A stretch of 64,000 nt of DNA from Oleisolibacter albus (GCF_003336875.1 NZ_QGNJ01000010.1:103846-167845); one strand, 5' to 3'. Positions 1 to 8,602 are shown, counted from the first letter of the stretch. Notes: generated by a model not told the origin, from the letters alone. Translations and numbers: made by a program.

Positions 1-1
1 G

Positions 2-544
2 CCGTCCGACTTCGTGCAGAAGCTGGGCGACCGCGCCATTTCGGTGCTGGCCGATCCCAAGGTCAGCAAGCCGCAGGCCGTGGAGGTCTTCCGCGAGCTG
101 CTGAACGACAATTTCGACGTCCAGACCATCGGCCGCTTCGTGCTCGGCCGCTACTGGAACACGGCGCAGCCGGCCCAGCAGAAGGAATACATGTCGCTGT
201 TCGAGCAGATGATCGTCGAGGTCTATGCCGAGCGGTTCAGCCAGTATTCCGGGGAGACGTTCAAGGTCACCGGCTCCCAGCCGGCCGGCGAGCGTGACGC
301 CGTGGTCACCAGCCAGGTGCTGCGGCCCAGCGGCCCGCCCGTCAATGTCGCCTGGCGCGTCCGGGGCAAGGATGGCGGCTTCAAGATCGTCGACGTGGTG
401 GTCGAGAATGTCAGCATGAGCCAGACCCAGCGCTCCGAGTTCGCCAGTGTCATCGAGAACAATGGCGGCCGGTTCGAGGCCCTGCTGGACGCGCTGCGCC
501 AGCGCATCCGCACGGTGCAGACCGGTCAGGCCTCGGCCAGGTAA
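2..544 (+). CDS. mlaC: MlaC/Ttg2D-family phospholipid-binding protein, 5' truncated
   Basis: The open frame enters from the window's left edge: codons before the first possible GTG at 14 continue the protein, so the true start lies outside. The 180 visible residues match the MlaC/Ttg2D (toluene tolerance, Tgt2) family. In characterised members this periplasmic protein carries phospholipids between the outer-membrane Mla complex and the inner-membrane MlaFEDB ABC transporter. Visible family features are the LADP segment near the start, the TIGRFVLGRYW stretch, and the C-terminal block reading VVVENVSMSQTQRSEFASVI. The signal peptide and the remaining mla genes would lie upstream. A strong terminator follows, so this is probably the last gene of its operon. 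Confidence 0.88.
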   Translation, partial: PSDFVQKLGDRAISVLADPKVSKPQAVEVFRELLNDNFDVQTIGRFVLGRYWNTAQPAQQKEYMSLFEQMIVEVYAERFSQYSGETFKVTGSQPAGERDAVVTSQVLRPSGPPVNVAWRVRGKDGGFKIVDVVVENVSMSQTQRSEFASVIENNGGRFEALLDALRQRIRTVQTGQASAR

Positions 545-585
545 GCGCCCGGCGTCGGGTTCCCGCCCCTCGGGGCTTCGACCGA

Positions 586-611
586 ACGGCCCGCCCCTGG
601 CGGGCCGTTTT
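586..611 (+). terminator. Rho-independent terminator after mlaC-like gene
   Basis: A perfect 10-bp inverted repeat (ACGGCCCGCC at 586-595, GGCGGGCCGT at 599-608) with a 3-base loop is followed by a short T run. It lies 42 bp after the mlaC stop codon. Confidence 0.85.
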
Positions 612-644
612 CCTGTCCGGGGTCCGCTGGGCTACAGTCACGCC

Positions 645-1430
645 ATGCTGCTGGAGATTCTCACAAGCTGGCGGACCGACTGCCCGCCGCCGCTGGCCCG
701 CCTGGGCTACCGCTATGCCGCCGTGGCCTGCGCCGCCCGCGCCCGGCGCTGCGCCGCGGCCTGGGCACCGCATCAGCAGCGGACCCGGGCCGCCATCCTC
801 CAGGCCGCCGCCGATGCCGATCCGGCTGGCACAGCCCTGATCCTGGGGTCCGGCCCCTGTCTCGATGTGCCGGTGGCCGAGCTGGCGGCGCGTTTCCGCC
901 GGGTGGTCCTGGCCGATGCCGCCCAGCTGCCGGCGGCACGGGCGCTGGCCCGCCGCCATCCCGCGGTGGCGCTGGCCACCCTCGACCTGACCGGCATGGC
1001 GGCGGGGCTGGCCCAGGGCGGCCCGCCGCCGCCGCCCGGCTGCACCGCCTTCCTCGGCGATGCCGGCATCCGCCTGGTCGTCTCGGCCAACCTGCTGTCG
1101 CAGCTGCCGCTGCTGCCCCTGGCCGCCCTGGCCCGGCAGCTGCCGGATCAGGAGCTGGAGCGGATGGGACGCCGCATTGTCGAGGCCCATCTGGCCCATC
1201 TGCGGGGCTTCGCGGCCCCGGTTCTGCTGGTGAGCGACATCGAGCGCCACTGCCTTGCCGCCGACGGCACCACCCTTGCCCGCGAGGATACGCTGTTCGG
1301 CGCCACCCTGCCGCCGGGCGAGGAGTGGGACTGGCTTCTGGCGCCATCGGGGGAGCTGCCCGGCGGGCAGCAGCTGCGCACCCGCGTGCGTGCGGTGCGC
1401 CTCGACCGCAGCCGGTCCGCCCCTGCCTAG
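645..1430 (+). CDS. Conserved hypothetical protein, methyltransferase-like
   Basis: This is a 261-residue protein beginning at the ATG at 645, just after the preceding terminator; the frame is open further upstream but that part runs through the terminator and mlaC. The segment around residues 67-90 (ALILGSGPCLDVPVAELA, then RRVVLADA) resembles the glycine-rich loop and acidic beta-2 end of a Rossmann SAM-dependent methyltransferase, and VVSANLLSQLPL resembles motif IV. No specific substrate can be named and the methyltransferase assignment is an inference from fold-like motifs. The end overlaps by 4 bp with the convergent solute-binding gene. Confidence 0.6.
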   Translation: MLLEILTSWRTDCPPPLARLGYRYAAVACAARARRCAAAWAPHQQRTRAAILQAAADADPAGTALILGSGPCLDVPVAELAARFRRVVLADAAQLPAARALARRHPAVALATLDLTGMAAGLAQGGPPPPPGCTAFLGDAGIRLVVSANLLSQLPLLPLAALARQLPDQELERMGRRIVEAHLAHLRGFAAPVLLVSDIERHCLAADGTTLAREDTLFGATLPPGEEWDWLLAPSGELPGGQQLRTRVRAVRLDRSRSAPA

Positions 1431-2203
1431 CCCACGGGATGGTGGGCCAGCAGCGTGTCATAGCGCCCGTCGGCACGCATGGCGGCCAGACCGGCATTGA
1501 AGGCATCGACCAGGGCCGGGGTCCGGAATCCCGCGGGGTAATCCCGCACCGGGAACAGGTCATGCTCGACCACGGGTTCGCGGCTGTGAACCTGCGCCCG
1601 GGCGCGCTCGATCTGATGCTGCAGGATGCGGCGGTCGCCGATGACCACATCGCAGCGGCCCGACAGCAGGGCGAACAGCATCTGATCCTGCTTGGCTTCC
1701 TCGCGGTAGCCGGGCGTGTCGCGGATCGTGGCGATGATATCGGCCCCCAACGCCTGTTCGGCCCGCTGGAACACGATGACCCGCAAGCCCCGCAGGTCGG
1801 CCGGCGTCCGGATCGTCAGGCCCCGCGCCGCCAGGGACAGCGCCACATTGCGGTACCGCAGATAGGGCTCCGTCGGCAGGACCCCGGGGATGCTGCCCAC
1901 CAGCGGCGCCAGCCCGTCGATATCGCCGCGCTCCACCGCCGCCGCCAGCCGGGCATGGGGACCGAGATAGGGTTGCACCTGAAAGCCGCCATGGGCCAGG
2001 GCGGTCGTGATGATGTCGACTTCAAGCCCGGTGACGCCGCCGCCGCTCTCTTCCACCAGCGGCGCCACGGGGCGGAACCCGACCCGGACCGTGCTCGCGG
2101 CGTGCGACGCGGCGGGCCTCAGCACCGTGGCGCCGGCTGCGAGCGCCAGCCCGGCGAGAACGCACCGCCGTCCTACGGACGATCCCCCGTCTGCATCCCC
2201 CAC
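1427..2203 (-). CDS. Periplasmic solute-binding protein, family 3 (amino-acid type)
   Basis: This 258-residue protein has an N-terminal export signal: VGRRCVLAGLALAAGATVL followed by an Ala-rich cleavage region. The rest has the SBP_bac_3 layout, with RVGFRPVAPLVEE at the first strand, GLEVDIITTALA for the GxxxDl motif and a central LRGLRVIVF hinge. Such proteins capture polar amino acids or related small ligands in the periplasm. The start is a GTG preceded by AGGGGGA. No permease or ATPase gene is adjacent, so this is either an orphan receptor or works with a transporter elsewhere. The Arg pair in GRR hints at Tat export, but the motif is incomplete. Confidence 0.72.
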   Translation of the reverse strand: MGDADGGSSVGRRCVLAGLALAAGATVLRPAASHAASTVRVGFRPVAPLVEESGGGVTGLEVDIITTALAHGGFQVQPYLGPHARLAAAVERGDIDGLAPLVGSIPGVLPTEPYLRYRNVALSLAARGLTIRTPADLRGLRVIVFQRAEQALGADIIATIRDTPGYREEAKQDQMLFALLSGRCDVVIGDRRILQHQIERARAQVHSREPVVEHDLFPVRDYPAGFRTPALVDAFNAGLAAMRADGRYDTLLAHHPVG

Positions 2204-2352
2204 GCCGTCCCCCTGCCTGCATCAGCGGCGCGCCAGAACCGGGCGACTGGCGCCCTGCATATCCAAATAAGCATGCCGTCCCGGAATGACCAAGTGGATT
2301 TGGTTAAAATGCGATCTTCCGTGATGATCTTTGCCGCCGCACAACCGACCGT

Positions 2353-3216
2353 TCAATGCCCGCCAAGGGCGAAGGCGTGAGTTCTCGCGGCCTGATCCAG
2401 CTGCATCCCAGGAACGGGCGCATAGCGCTCCAGGATCTGATGATAGAGCGGCCCCCCAAGCACCGTGTCATAAGCCGACTCGAAGGCTTGCCGCTGCGGA
2501 CTCTCCGCAAAGACCAGCGAAAAGGCCATATAGGACTTCCGCCACGAGATCGGCGCTCCCAAGGGGACGGGAAGCTCCCTGTCGCCATCCACGGCCCGCG
2601 ACTCCGCCAGCGCCCGTGTATGCGCGACAACGGCGTCCAGCCGGTGATGCCGCAGCAGCGAGAAGGCCAGTTGCACCGTCCGCACGCTCTCCAGGTGCAG
2701 ATCGGCGCGCTGATCCAGGGGAACGCCGATGGCCCAGCCCAACGGCACCCCGGTCCGCAGGATCGCAGGGCGGTCGGCGGGCGAACGCGCCATCTCCGGC
2801 CGGACGAACACATAGAGCGGATCGACATAGAAATGCTCGGCGGAGAAGCGCATATACCGCGCCCGCTCCTCCGACCAGTAAGAACCGATAAGGATATCCG
2901 CCTCCCCGGCGCGGAGCATGGCCAGGGCGCGGACCAGCGGCTGCTGGGTGAACTGGCAGGACAGGCCGGCCGCCCCGCAGGCCAGCCGGGCCAGCTCCGC
3001 CCCCATGCCGCTCTCGCATCCGGCGCCATCGGAAACCAGGGGCAATGGGGCGCAGACCACGCGCACGCCGGCAGGGGGGGCCGCCTCCGCTGCACCCGCC
3101 GCCGCACCCGCCGCCGCCTGAACCGGCCCGGCCCGGAAAAGCTGACAGAAAAGCATGACCGACAGACCCAGCAGCACGGCCAGCCGCACAGCTATGCCCC
3201 ACCGGATCGTCCCCAT
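2353..3216 (-). CDS. Periplasmic solute-binding protein, family 3-like
   Basis: This 287-residue protein carries a clear signal peptide (AVRLAVLLGLSVMLFCQLF, then Ala-rich cleavage region). An SBP_bac_3-like body follows: GMGAELARLACGAAGL, ALAMLRAGEADILIG and a WSEERARYMRFS segment resembling the ligand-binding middle of polar-amino-acid receptors. Pairs of cysteines near residues 55-85 could form a disulfide. It lies in the same orientation as the neighbouring receptor but about 150 bp away, and again no membrane subunits are present. Ligand unknown. Confidence 0.62.
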   Translation of the reverse strand: MGTIRWGIAVRLAVLLGLSVMLFCQLFRAGPVQAAAGAAAGAAEAAPPAGVRVVCAPLPLVSDGAGCESGMGAELARLACGAAGLSCQFTQQPLVRALAMLRAGEADILIGSYWSEERARYMRFSAEHFYVDPLYVFVRPEMARSPADRPAILRTGVPLGWAIGVPLDQRADLHLESVRTVQLAFSLLRHHRLDAVVAHTRALAESRAVDGDRELPVPLGAPISWRKSYMAFSLVFAESPQRQAFESAYDTVLGGPLYHQILERYAPVPGMQLDQAARTHAFALGGH

Positions 3217-3302
3217 GGCCCATGCCCCATCGTTTCCCCTGGCAGCCTATCAGAGAGAAACCGGTTTCCGATACCGCCCTTGATCGGACCCCGGTGCGGG
3301 CG

Positions 3303-4880
3303 CTACGGCGCCAGGGACAGATAGCGGGCCGGATGCACATCCAGCGGGTTGTCCACCCATCCCTGCACACGGGGCGACACCAGCCGGCGCGATGTCTGGT
3401 GCAGGATGGGGATCACCGGCACCGCGTCGTTGGCGTGGGCCTCGGCCCGGGCCAGAGCGGCATGGAAGCGCTCCAGCGTCGGCGCCGCGTCGGCGTCGGC
3501 CATCAGCGCGTCGAAGGCCGCGTCGGCATAGCCCGGCCCCAGCCGGCTGCGGCTGCGCAGCAGGTTGAGATATTCGCTGGTCAGCGGCACCGCCCAGCTG
3601 ATGCGCACCAGCCCCGGCCAGTCCTGTTCCCGGATGCGCCGCACCACCACCTTGAACTCCTGGTTGACCAGGGTGGTGCGCACGCCCAGCTTCGACTGCC
3701 ACAGGGCGGCCAGGGCCACGGCCACCTGCCGGTAGACCTCGCTGGTGTTGTAAAGCAGTTCCACCTCCAGCGGCCGGTCCGTGCCGAAGCCGGCGGCGGC
3801 CAGCAGCCGGCGAGCCTCCTCGTCGCGGCGCGCCTGCGGCCAGGCGGCCCAGTCGGGCGGCGGCGGGGCATAGCCGTCGATGGCCGGCGGCGTCAGCGTA
3901 TAGGCCGGCACTTCGCCGCCGCGCGTGACCTTGGCCACCAGCGCCTCGCGGTCGATGGCCAGGGACAGCGCCCGCCGCACCTCCACATGGGTGCCCAGCG
4001 GCGCAGTCTTCAGGTTCGGCATCAGCATGAAGGTGGAGATCTGATAGGCCAGATGCACCGACTCCGGCAGGTTGGCCTTGGCCCAGTCGAGCTGGCTGGG
4101 CGGAATGGCCCGCGTCACCTGCAGGTCGCCGGCGCGGAAGCGCTTCATCTCGGTCTGCTGGTCCTCGGTGACGTGGAAGACCACGGCGTCGGGCTTCACC
4201 GCCGCCGCATCGTGGAAATGGGGATTGCGCACCAGACGCAGATGGCTCTGCGGCACCTGCTCGGCCAGTTGGAACGGGCCGTTGCCGACCAGCCGGCCCG
4301 GCTGGACGAAGCGGCTTCCCTCCCGCTCCAGCGAGGGGCGGTGCAGCGGGAACAGCGGCCAATAGGCAGTATAGATCAGGAAATCCGGCTTGGGATGCTC
4401 CAGCGTCACCACCAGACGCTGCGGCCCGTCGGCCCGGACGCCCAGCGTCTCCGGCGCGGCCCGGCCGGCCAGGATGGCCTCGGCATTCTTCAGCGGGGAC
4501 ACCCACTCCGGCAGCGCCAGCCCCGTGGCCGGCGTCACCGCCCGCCGCCAGCCGGCTACGAAATCCTCGGCCGTCACCGCCGACCCGTCGGACCAGCGGG
4601 CGTCGGGGCGCAGCGTGAAGGTCCAGACCAGACCGTCTTCAGAGGTGTCCCACCGGGCGGCCACGCCGGGACTGGTCCGCCCCGCGGCATCGAAGCTGGT
4701 CAGCCCCTCCCACAACTCCAGCAGCACGGCCCCGGCCACGATGGTGGTCGAGCGGTGCGGGTCGAGACTGTCCACTTCCGGGCCAAGCCCCAGGTTCAGC
4801 ACCATCTCGGCCCGGGCACCCCCGGCCAGCATCGACCACAGGGCCACCAGCAGCGCCACGGTAAGTCTCTGTACCCGCAC
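3303..4880 (-). CDS. Peptide/nickel-type ABC transporter substrate-binding protein (OppA/DppA-like)
   Basis: The 525-residue product matches the SBP_bac_5 family of dipeptide and oligopeptide receptors. Visible family features are LGPEVDSLDPHRST near the N-terminus, WTFTLRPDARWSDGSAVTAEDF about residues 85-105, and a late MLMPNLKTAPLG/VRRALSLAIDRE block. The start is chosen at the GTG at 4880 because a strong GGAGGAG sits exactly 7 nt upstream; in-frame ATGs further upstream would place that site inside the gene. A signal peptide follows (LTVALLVALWSMLAGGARA). No opp/dpp permease genes flank it, so it is the third orphan receptor in a row. Confidence 0.88.
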   Translation of the reverse strand: MRVQRLTVALLVALWSMLAGGARAEMVLNLGLGPEVDSLDPHRSTTIVAGAVLLELWEGLTSFDAAGRTSPGVAARWDTSEDGLVWTFTLRPDARWSDGSAVTAEDFVAGWRRAVTPATGLALPEWVSPLKNAEAILAGRAAPETLGVRADGPQRLVVTLEHPKPDFLIYTAYWPLFPLHRPSLEREGSRFVQPGRLVGNGPFQLAEQVPQSHLRLVRNPHFHDAAAVKPDAVVFHVTEDQQTEMKRFRAGDLQVTRAIPPSQLDWAKANLPESVHLAYQISTFMLMPNLKTAPLGTHVEVRRALSLAIDREALVAKVTRGGEVPAYTLTPPAIDGYAPPPPDWAAWPQARRDEEARRLLAAAGFGTDRPLEVELLYNTSEVYRQVAVALAALWQSKLGVRTTLVNQEFKVVVRRIREQDWPGLVRISWAVPLTSEYLNLLRSRSRLGPGYADAAFDALMADADAAPTLERFHAALARAEAHANDAVPVIPILHQTSRRLVSPRVQGWVDNPLDVHPARYLSLAP

Positions 4881-4946
4881 CCTGTTTCTCCTCCGCATCC
4901 ACCGGAGCCAGGGTGCCCTCGCGCCGGCCGGCTGTCGATTGTTTTG

Positions 4947-4981
4947 GAAAGAAAATGGCGGGCGCCGGAGAGCGCCCGCCA
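4947..4981 (-). terminator. Terminator of the repeat lipoprotein gene
   Basis: On the minus strand a 10-bp stem (TGGCGGGCGC with its complement, 6-base loop, 4956-4981) is followed by ATTTTCTTTCC. It lies 25 bp after the stop codon at 5006. Confidence 0.82.
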
Positions 4982-5005
4982 CATCATTGCCGATTACGGT
5001 CGATC

Positions 5006-6739
5006 CTACTGGGAGTCCTGCTGCATCGGACGGTCAGGCCGCTGCGACACCGCCTCCTTGGGGGCCTGCCGGCGCTCGGCCTCGGCCCGGGCGCGGGCCT
5101 CCGACTCCGCACGGGCCCGCGCCTCCGACTCTGCACGCTGCGCCTGCTCGCGCTGCGCCGCCTGCTGGCGCTCGGCCTCGGCCCGGGCGCGGGCCTCCGA
5201 CTCAGACCGCGCCCGCGCCTCCGACTCCGCACGCTGGGCCTGCTCGCGCTGCGCCGCCTGCTGACGCTCGGCCTCGGCCCGGGCACGGGCCTCCGACTCA
5301 GACCGCGCCCGCGCCTCCGACTCCGCGCGCTGCGCCTGCTCACGCTGCGCCGCCTGCTGACGCTCGGCCTCGGCCCGTTCGGCAGCCGCCCGCTGTTCGG
5401 CCTGATGGTCCACGCTGGCCGGCTTCTCCGGCTCAGGCTTCACCAGATCGGGCGCGGCACGCGGCGGCAACCGTTCCGGCGTCGGCCGGCTCGGCTTCTC
5501 CGGCTCGGGCGCGGGCTGGGCCGGCGTCTCGGCAACCGGCGGCTGGACAGGCTTGGGCTGTTCGGCCGGCGGCGTCGGCTGGGGTGCCGGGGTGGGCTGC
5601 TCCGCCGACGGCGGCGTCACCGGCTTATCGGTCGCCGGCGGCGTCACCGGGGCAGGACCGGGCTTCGGCTGCTCCGCCGATGGCGGTGTCACCGGCTTGT
5701 CGGTCGCCGGCGGTGTCACCGGGGCAGGACCGGGCTTCGGCTGCTCCGCCGATGGCGGCGTCACCGGCTTATCGGTCGCCGGCGGCGTCACCGGGGCAGG
5801 ACCGGGCTTCGGCTGCTCCGCCGATGGCGGCGTCACCGGCTTGTCGGTCGCAGGCGGCGTCACCGGGGCAGGACCGGGCTTCGGCTGCTCCGCCGATGGC
5901 GGCGTCACCGGCTCCGGCTTGCCTTGCGGCGGCAGGGGACCGGGATGCTCCGCCGCCGGCGGCGTCACCGGCGTGTCGGTCACCGGCGTGTCGGGTGCGG
6001 GACCGGGATGCGGCGGCTCCGTCGGCGTCCCGGTCGTGGGCGGTACCACCGGCCCAGGGCCCGGCACCGGCGTCGTGGTCGGCGGACCACCCGACGGCGG
6101 GGTCGGCTGCGGCCCCGTGCCCGGGGCCGGCGGCGGCGTGCCGGGACCCGGCTGCGGCGGAACCGGCCCGGGGCCGGGCAGCGGCGGCTTCGGCGTGTCC
6201 GGGGTCGGCCGGACGATGGGGATCGGCGGGTTCGGCGTCGGGGCCGGCGGCTTCTGCGGCCCGCCCCCATAGCCCGGGCTGAAGAAAGCCTTCAGTCCGC
6301 CACCCAGACGGGTGCAGTCGAACTTGTCCTCGCCCGGCTTCCCCCGGCCCGAGGTGTAGACGAAGGTCGGGTCATCGCAGACGCCATTGCGGGCCAGCGG
6401 ACCATCGTTCTTGGTGTATTTCGGACGCAGGCCACCGCCATAGAGAAGACAGTCGAATTCGTCCGTCCCCTTCTTGGCATTGCCGCCATTGGAGGTTTCA
6501 TAGCGCGAATCATCGCAGCGGCCATTGTAGCTGTAATCCAGCTGCGGCGCATTCCAGCTGGAATAGGACGACGATCCGTAAGACGAGCTGTAGCTGCCGG
6601 ACCCATAACTTCCGGAACCATAGCTGCTGGAACTGTAGGTCGGGTTGGTCGGCCCGGTCGCCAATCCCTGACAGAAATCCGCGCAGCCAGCCACCACCAG
6701 GGGGAGCACAAGGGGCGCCAAACGACGAACGGCGGACAT
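5006..6739 (-). CDS. Repeat-rich lipoprotein with Pro-rich linker and coiled-coil tail
   Basis: This 577-residue protein starts at the ATG at 6739 (GAGG 5 nt upstream) with a lipoprotein signal, PLVLPLVVAGC, lipidation expected on Cys19. Four parts follow: a Ser/Gly/Tyr-rich stretch with YGSGSYGSGSYSS-like repeats; two cysteine-containing motifs of the form NG-x-CDD ... G-x-D-x-F-DC ... GGGL (around residues 70-150); a long Pro/Thr-rich region with four copies of a 24-residue unit; and a C-terminal Ala/Glu/Arg/Gln-rich region built from a 32-residue repeat, predicted to be a coiled coil. I recognise no named family. A lipid-anchored spacer reaching across the periplasm to peptidoglycan or another partner is an inference from architecture. 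Confidence 0.7.
   Translation of the reverse strand: MSAVRRLAPLVLPLVVAGCADFCQGLATGPTNPTYSSSSYGSGSYGSGSYSSSYGSSSYSSWNAPQLDYSYNGRCDDSRYETSNGGNAKKGTDEFDCLLYGGGLRPKYTKNDGPLARNGVCDDPTFVYTSGRGKPGEDKFDCTRLGGGLKAFFSPGYGGGPQKPPAPTPNPPIPIVRPTPDTPKPPLPGPGPVPPQPGPGTPPPAPGTGPQPTPPSGGPPTTTPVPGPGPVVPPTTGTPTEPPHPGPAPDTPVTDTPVTPPAAEHPGPLPPQGKPEPVTPPSAEQPKPGPAPVTPPATDKPVTPPSAEQPKPGPAPVTPPATDKPVTPPSAEQPKPGPAPVTPPATDKPVTPPSAEQPKPGPAPVTPPATDKPVTPPSAEQPTPAPQPTPPAEQPKPVQPPVAETPAQPAPEPEKPSRPTPERLPPRAAPDLVKPEPEKPASVDHQAEQRAAAERAEAERQQAAQREQAQRAESEARARSESEARARAEAERQQAAQREQAQRAESEARARSESEARARAEAERQQAAQREQAQRAESEARARAESEARARAEAERRQAPKEAVSQRPDRPMQQDSQ
5079..5366. repeat. Tandem 96-bp repeat (three copies) in lipoprotein coiled coil
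   Basis: Nearly identical units begin at 5079, 5175 and 5271, with a further partial copy from 5367. Each encodes 32 residues rich in Ala, Glu, Arg and Gln. The period is a multiple of three, so copy-number change would keep the reading frame. Confidence 0.85.
5597..5900. repeat. Tandem 72-bp repeat (four copies plus partial) in Pro-rich region
   Basis: Units begin at 5597, 5669, 5741 and 5813, with a partial fifth from 5885. Each codes for a 24-residue unit containing PVTPPATDKPVTPPSAEQP. Copies differ by only a few silent bases, implying recent expansion or gene conversion. Confidence 0.87.
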
Positions 6740-6874
6740 GGGAACCTCGGAGGCGAAAAGGTGGGGAATTCCACCTGCCTCCAGCACAACCCCGGCGCGT
6801 GTCGGCCCCAGGGTGGAATTGTGACAAAAGACGGATCAAGCAAGGACAAAAACGGGACGGCGCCAGGGCCGGGG

Positions 6875-7222
6875 TCAGGGCGGCGCGCCACGGGCCGGCC
6901 GGTCCAGCTCTCGGCGCTGCTCCTCCAGCCACAGACGGCGCCGGGACAGCTCCAGCTCCCGCCGCTCGCTCTCGCGCCGGGGCGCCGCCTGCCCGTCGGG
7001 AAGCGCCCGCTCGTCCCGCTGCAACCGCTCCCGCTGCAACGCGAGCCGGCGGCGGTCGATGGCCAGGACCGGATCATCGCTGCGGCCGGGCAGGACCCGA
7101 GGTCCCGCCTCGACCGATACAGCAGTGGCCGGTGCAGCGGCGTCCAATGCAGCGGCGGCCGGCGCCCCGCAAGGCCCCAGCAGAGGCAGCAACAGCAACA
7201 GGGCAAGCGGGGCACGGCGCAT
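6875..7222 (-). CDS. Small secreted protein with charged helical tail
   Basis: This 115-residue ORF starts at the ATG at 7222, supported by AGGAGG 8 nt upstream. It has a hydrophobic signal peptide (APLALLLLLPLLGP, then Ala-rich) and a C-terminal half dense in Arg, Glu, Leu and Gln (for example RRLALQRERLQRDERALPDG) that would form a charged amphipathic helix. A Cys in the signal region is preceded by Pro, so a lipobox is unlikely. No family is recognised. It has the orientation of the adjacent repeat lipoprotein, whose tail has a similar composition. Confidence 0.55.
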   Translation of the reverse strand: MRRAPLALLLLLPLLGPCGAPAAAALDAAAPATAVSVEAGPRVLPGRSDDPVLAIDRRRLALQRERLQRDERALPDGQAAPRRESERRELELSRRRLWLEEQRRELDRPARGAPP

Positions 7223-7302
7223 GGACGGGACCTCCTGTCCTCCGCAACAGCCACGGCGGGTCCGGGGTCCCGGCCCCGCGCACGATCCCCGGACCGATGC
7301 CC

Positions 7303-7638
7303 CTATTCCGCCAGCACCACGGTGCCGTCGGCCTCGATCCGCACCGGGGCCGGGCGCAGGCTGCGGCCCTGACAGGGACCGACGATGCAGAAGCCGTCCT
7401 CCACCCGGAACTGGGCGCCATGGGTGGCGCATTGCAGATGCCGGCCGTCCAGGCTCATGAAATCGTCATGGTTCCAGTCCAGCGGGATGCCGGCATGGGG
7501 GCAGACATTCTGGTAGCCGAAGGCGTCGCCGCCGCGCCGGGCCACCAGCAGCCGCAGCGTGCGCTCCCCCCGATCCAGGACGAAGCCCCGGGCCTGCCCG
7601 TCGGGGATCTCCTCCAGCCGGCAGAGGATCTCGGCCAT
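7303..7638 (-). CDS. Rieske [2Fe-2S] ferredoxin-like protein
   Basis: The 111-residue protein has both halves of the Rieske cluster-binding motif: CPHAG near residue 46 and CATHGA about 22 residues later, giving the Cys-x-His ... Cys-x2-His ligand set. The remainder is the beta-sandwich typical of small soluble Rieske proteins, which pass electrons to oxygenases or other redox partners. Its start overlaps the stop of the upstream EVE gene in a TGATG arrangement, indicating translational coupling. No oxygenase is adjacent, so the partner is unknown. Confidence 0.85.
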   Translation of the reverse strand: MAEILCRLEEIPDGQARGFVLDRGERTLRLLVARRGGDAFGYQNVCPHAGIPLDWNHDDFMSLDGRHLQCATHGAQFRVEDGFCIVGPCQGRSLRPAPVRIEADGTVVLAE

Positions 7639-8051
7639 CAGGCGTCGATCCCGGCCAGGGTGCAGACATGGCGCCATTGCTCGTCGCTGACGCCGCAGAC
7701 CGACAGGCGCGACTGCTTGACCAGCTGCATCTGCGCCAGCAGCGGGTCCTCCTTCATCTGCTTCAGCGTCACCGGGCGCTGCACCGGCAGCACCGGCGCC
7801 AGATCGACCATGACGAACCGGCCGCTCTCGTCGGAGGGGTCGGGATAGGCCTCCCGCACCACCGCGGCCACGCCCACGATCTCCAGCCCCTCATTGGAAT
7901 GGTAGAAGAAGGCGCGGTCGCCCACGCGCATGGCCTTCAGGTTGTTGGCCGCCTGATGGTTGCGCACGCCGTCCCAATGCGTGCGGCCATCGGCCACGAA
8001 ACGGTCCCAGGAATATTTGAACGGTTCGGACTTCACCAGCCAGTAGGCCAT
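7638..8051 (-). CDS. EVE-domain protein
   Basis: This 137-residue protein is a single EVE domain: MAYWLVKSEP at the start, WDGVRNHQAANNLKAM around residue 26, DRAFFYHSN and the IVGVA strand. It resembles human thymocyte nuclear protein 1 and bacterial EVE proteins, which belong to the PUA-like fold and are thought to bind modified bases in nucleic acid. It lies upstream of and coupled to the Rieske gene, and 32 bp downstream of a YciI-like gene, forming a likely three-gene leftward operon. Confidence 0.9.
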   Translation of the reverse strand: MAYWLVKSEPFKYSWDRFVADGRTHWDGVRNHQAANNLKAMRVGDRAFFYHSNEGLEIVGVAAVVREAYPDPSDESGRFVMVDLAPVLPVQRPVTLKQMKEDPLLAQMQLVKQSRLSVCGVSDEQWRHVCTLAGIDA

Positions 8052-8083
8052 GGACGGATGCTCATTCTCGGACGGGAAGGGGA

Positions 8084-8368
8084 TCAGGCCTGGGGGAAGA
8101 CCTTGCGATAGGCGCGGATGCTGACGCGCTCGAACAGCCCGGCCTGGGCATAGGGATCGGCGGCGGCGAAGGCCTCGGCCTCGGCCCGCGTCTCCAGATC
8201 CAGGATCAGCAGGCTGCCGACCGGGGTCTTGCCGTCATCGGCCAGCAGCGGGCCGGCGACGATGAGGGTGTCCAGCCGGGCCTCCAGATAGGCCAGGTGC
8301 GCCGGCCGGTTGGCCAGGCGGATGTCAAGGGCGCCGGGCTTGTCCAGGCATTCCAGCACGAAGGCCAT
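8084..8368 (-). CDS. YciI-family protein
   Basis: The 94-residue ORF has the YciI-like ferredoxin-fold pattern: FVLECLDKPGALDIRLANR, then RPAHLAYLEARLDTLIVAGPLL, and a C-terminal AFAAADPYAQAGLFERVSI block typical of the family's DPF/DPY region. The start is the ATG at 8368 with GAGGAGG about 10 nt upstream. The frame is open far upstream through the BON gene, but that is antisense coding bias. The family is often described as dehydratase-like or stress-associated; the specific reaction is unknown. Confidence 0.85.
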   Translation of the reverse strand: MAFVLECLDKPGALDIRLANRPAHLAYLEARLDTLIVAGPLLADDGKTPVGSLLILDLETRAEAEAFAAADPYAQAGLFERVSIRAYRKVFPQA

Positions 8369-8602
8369 TGCTCCAGTCCTCCTCGGTTTTGGCTCGGGTT
8401 TTGCCCAGGGTCTGGCCCGGGCTTGGGCGGCATCTTCTCTGGCCGCCGACACTATCGCGTTGCCGCGAAAGCATAAAGGCGGAAACCCGGCCGCCGGTGA
8501 TGCCGGCGTGGTGCCCATGCAATGCCGGGGCGCTCCGGCTGTTGTCCCTGCGCCGGCAGGACCGGCCAAGAGATCCAACCGAGGCTCGAGGAGCGCACAT
8601 CC

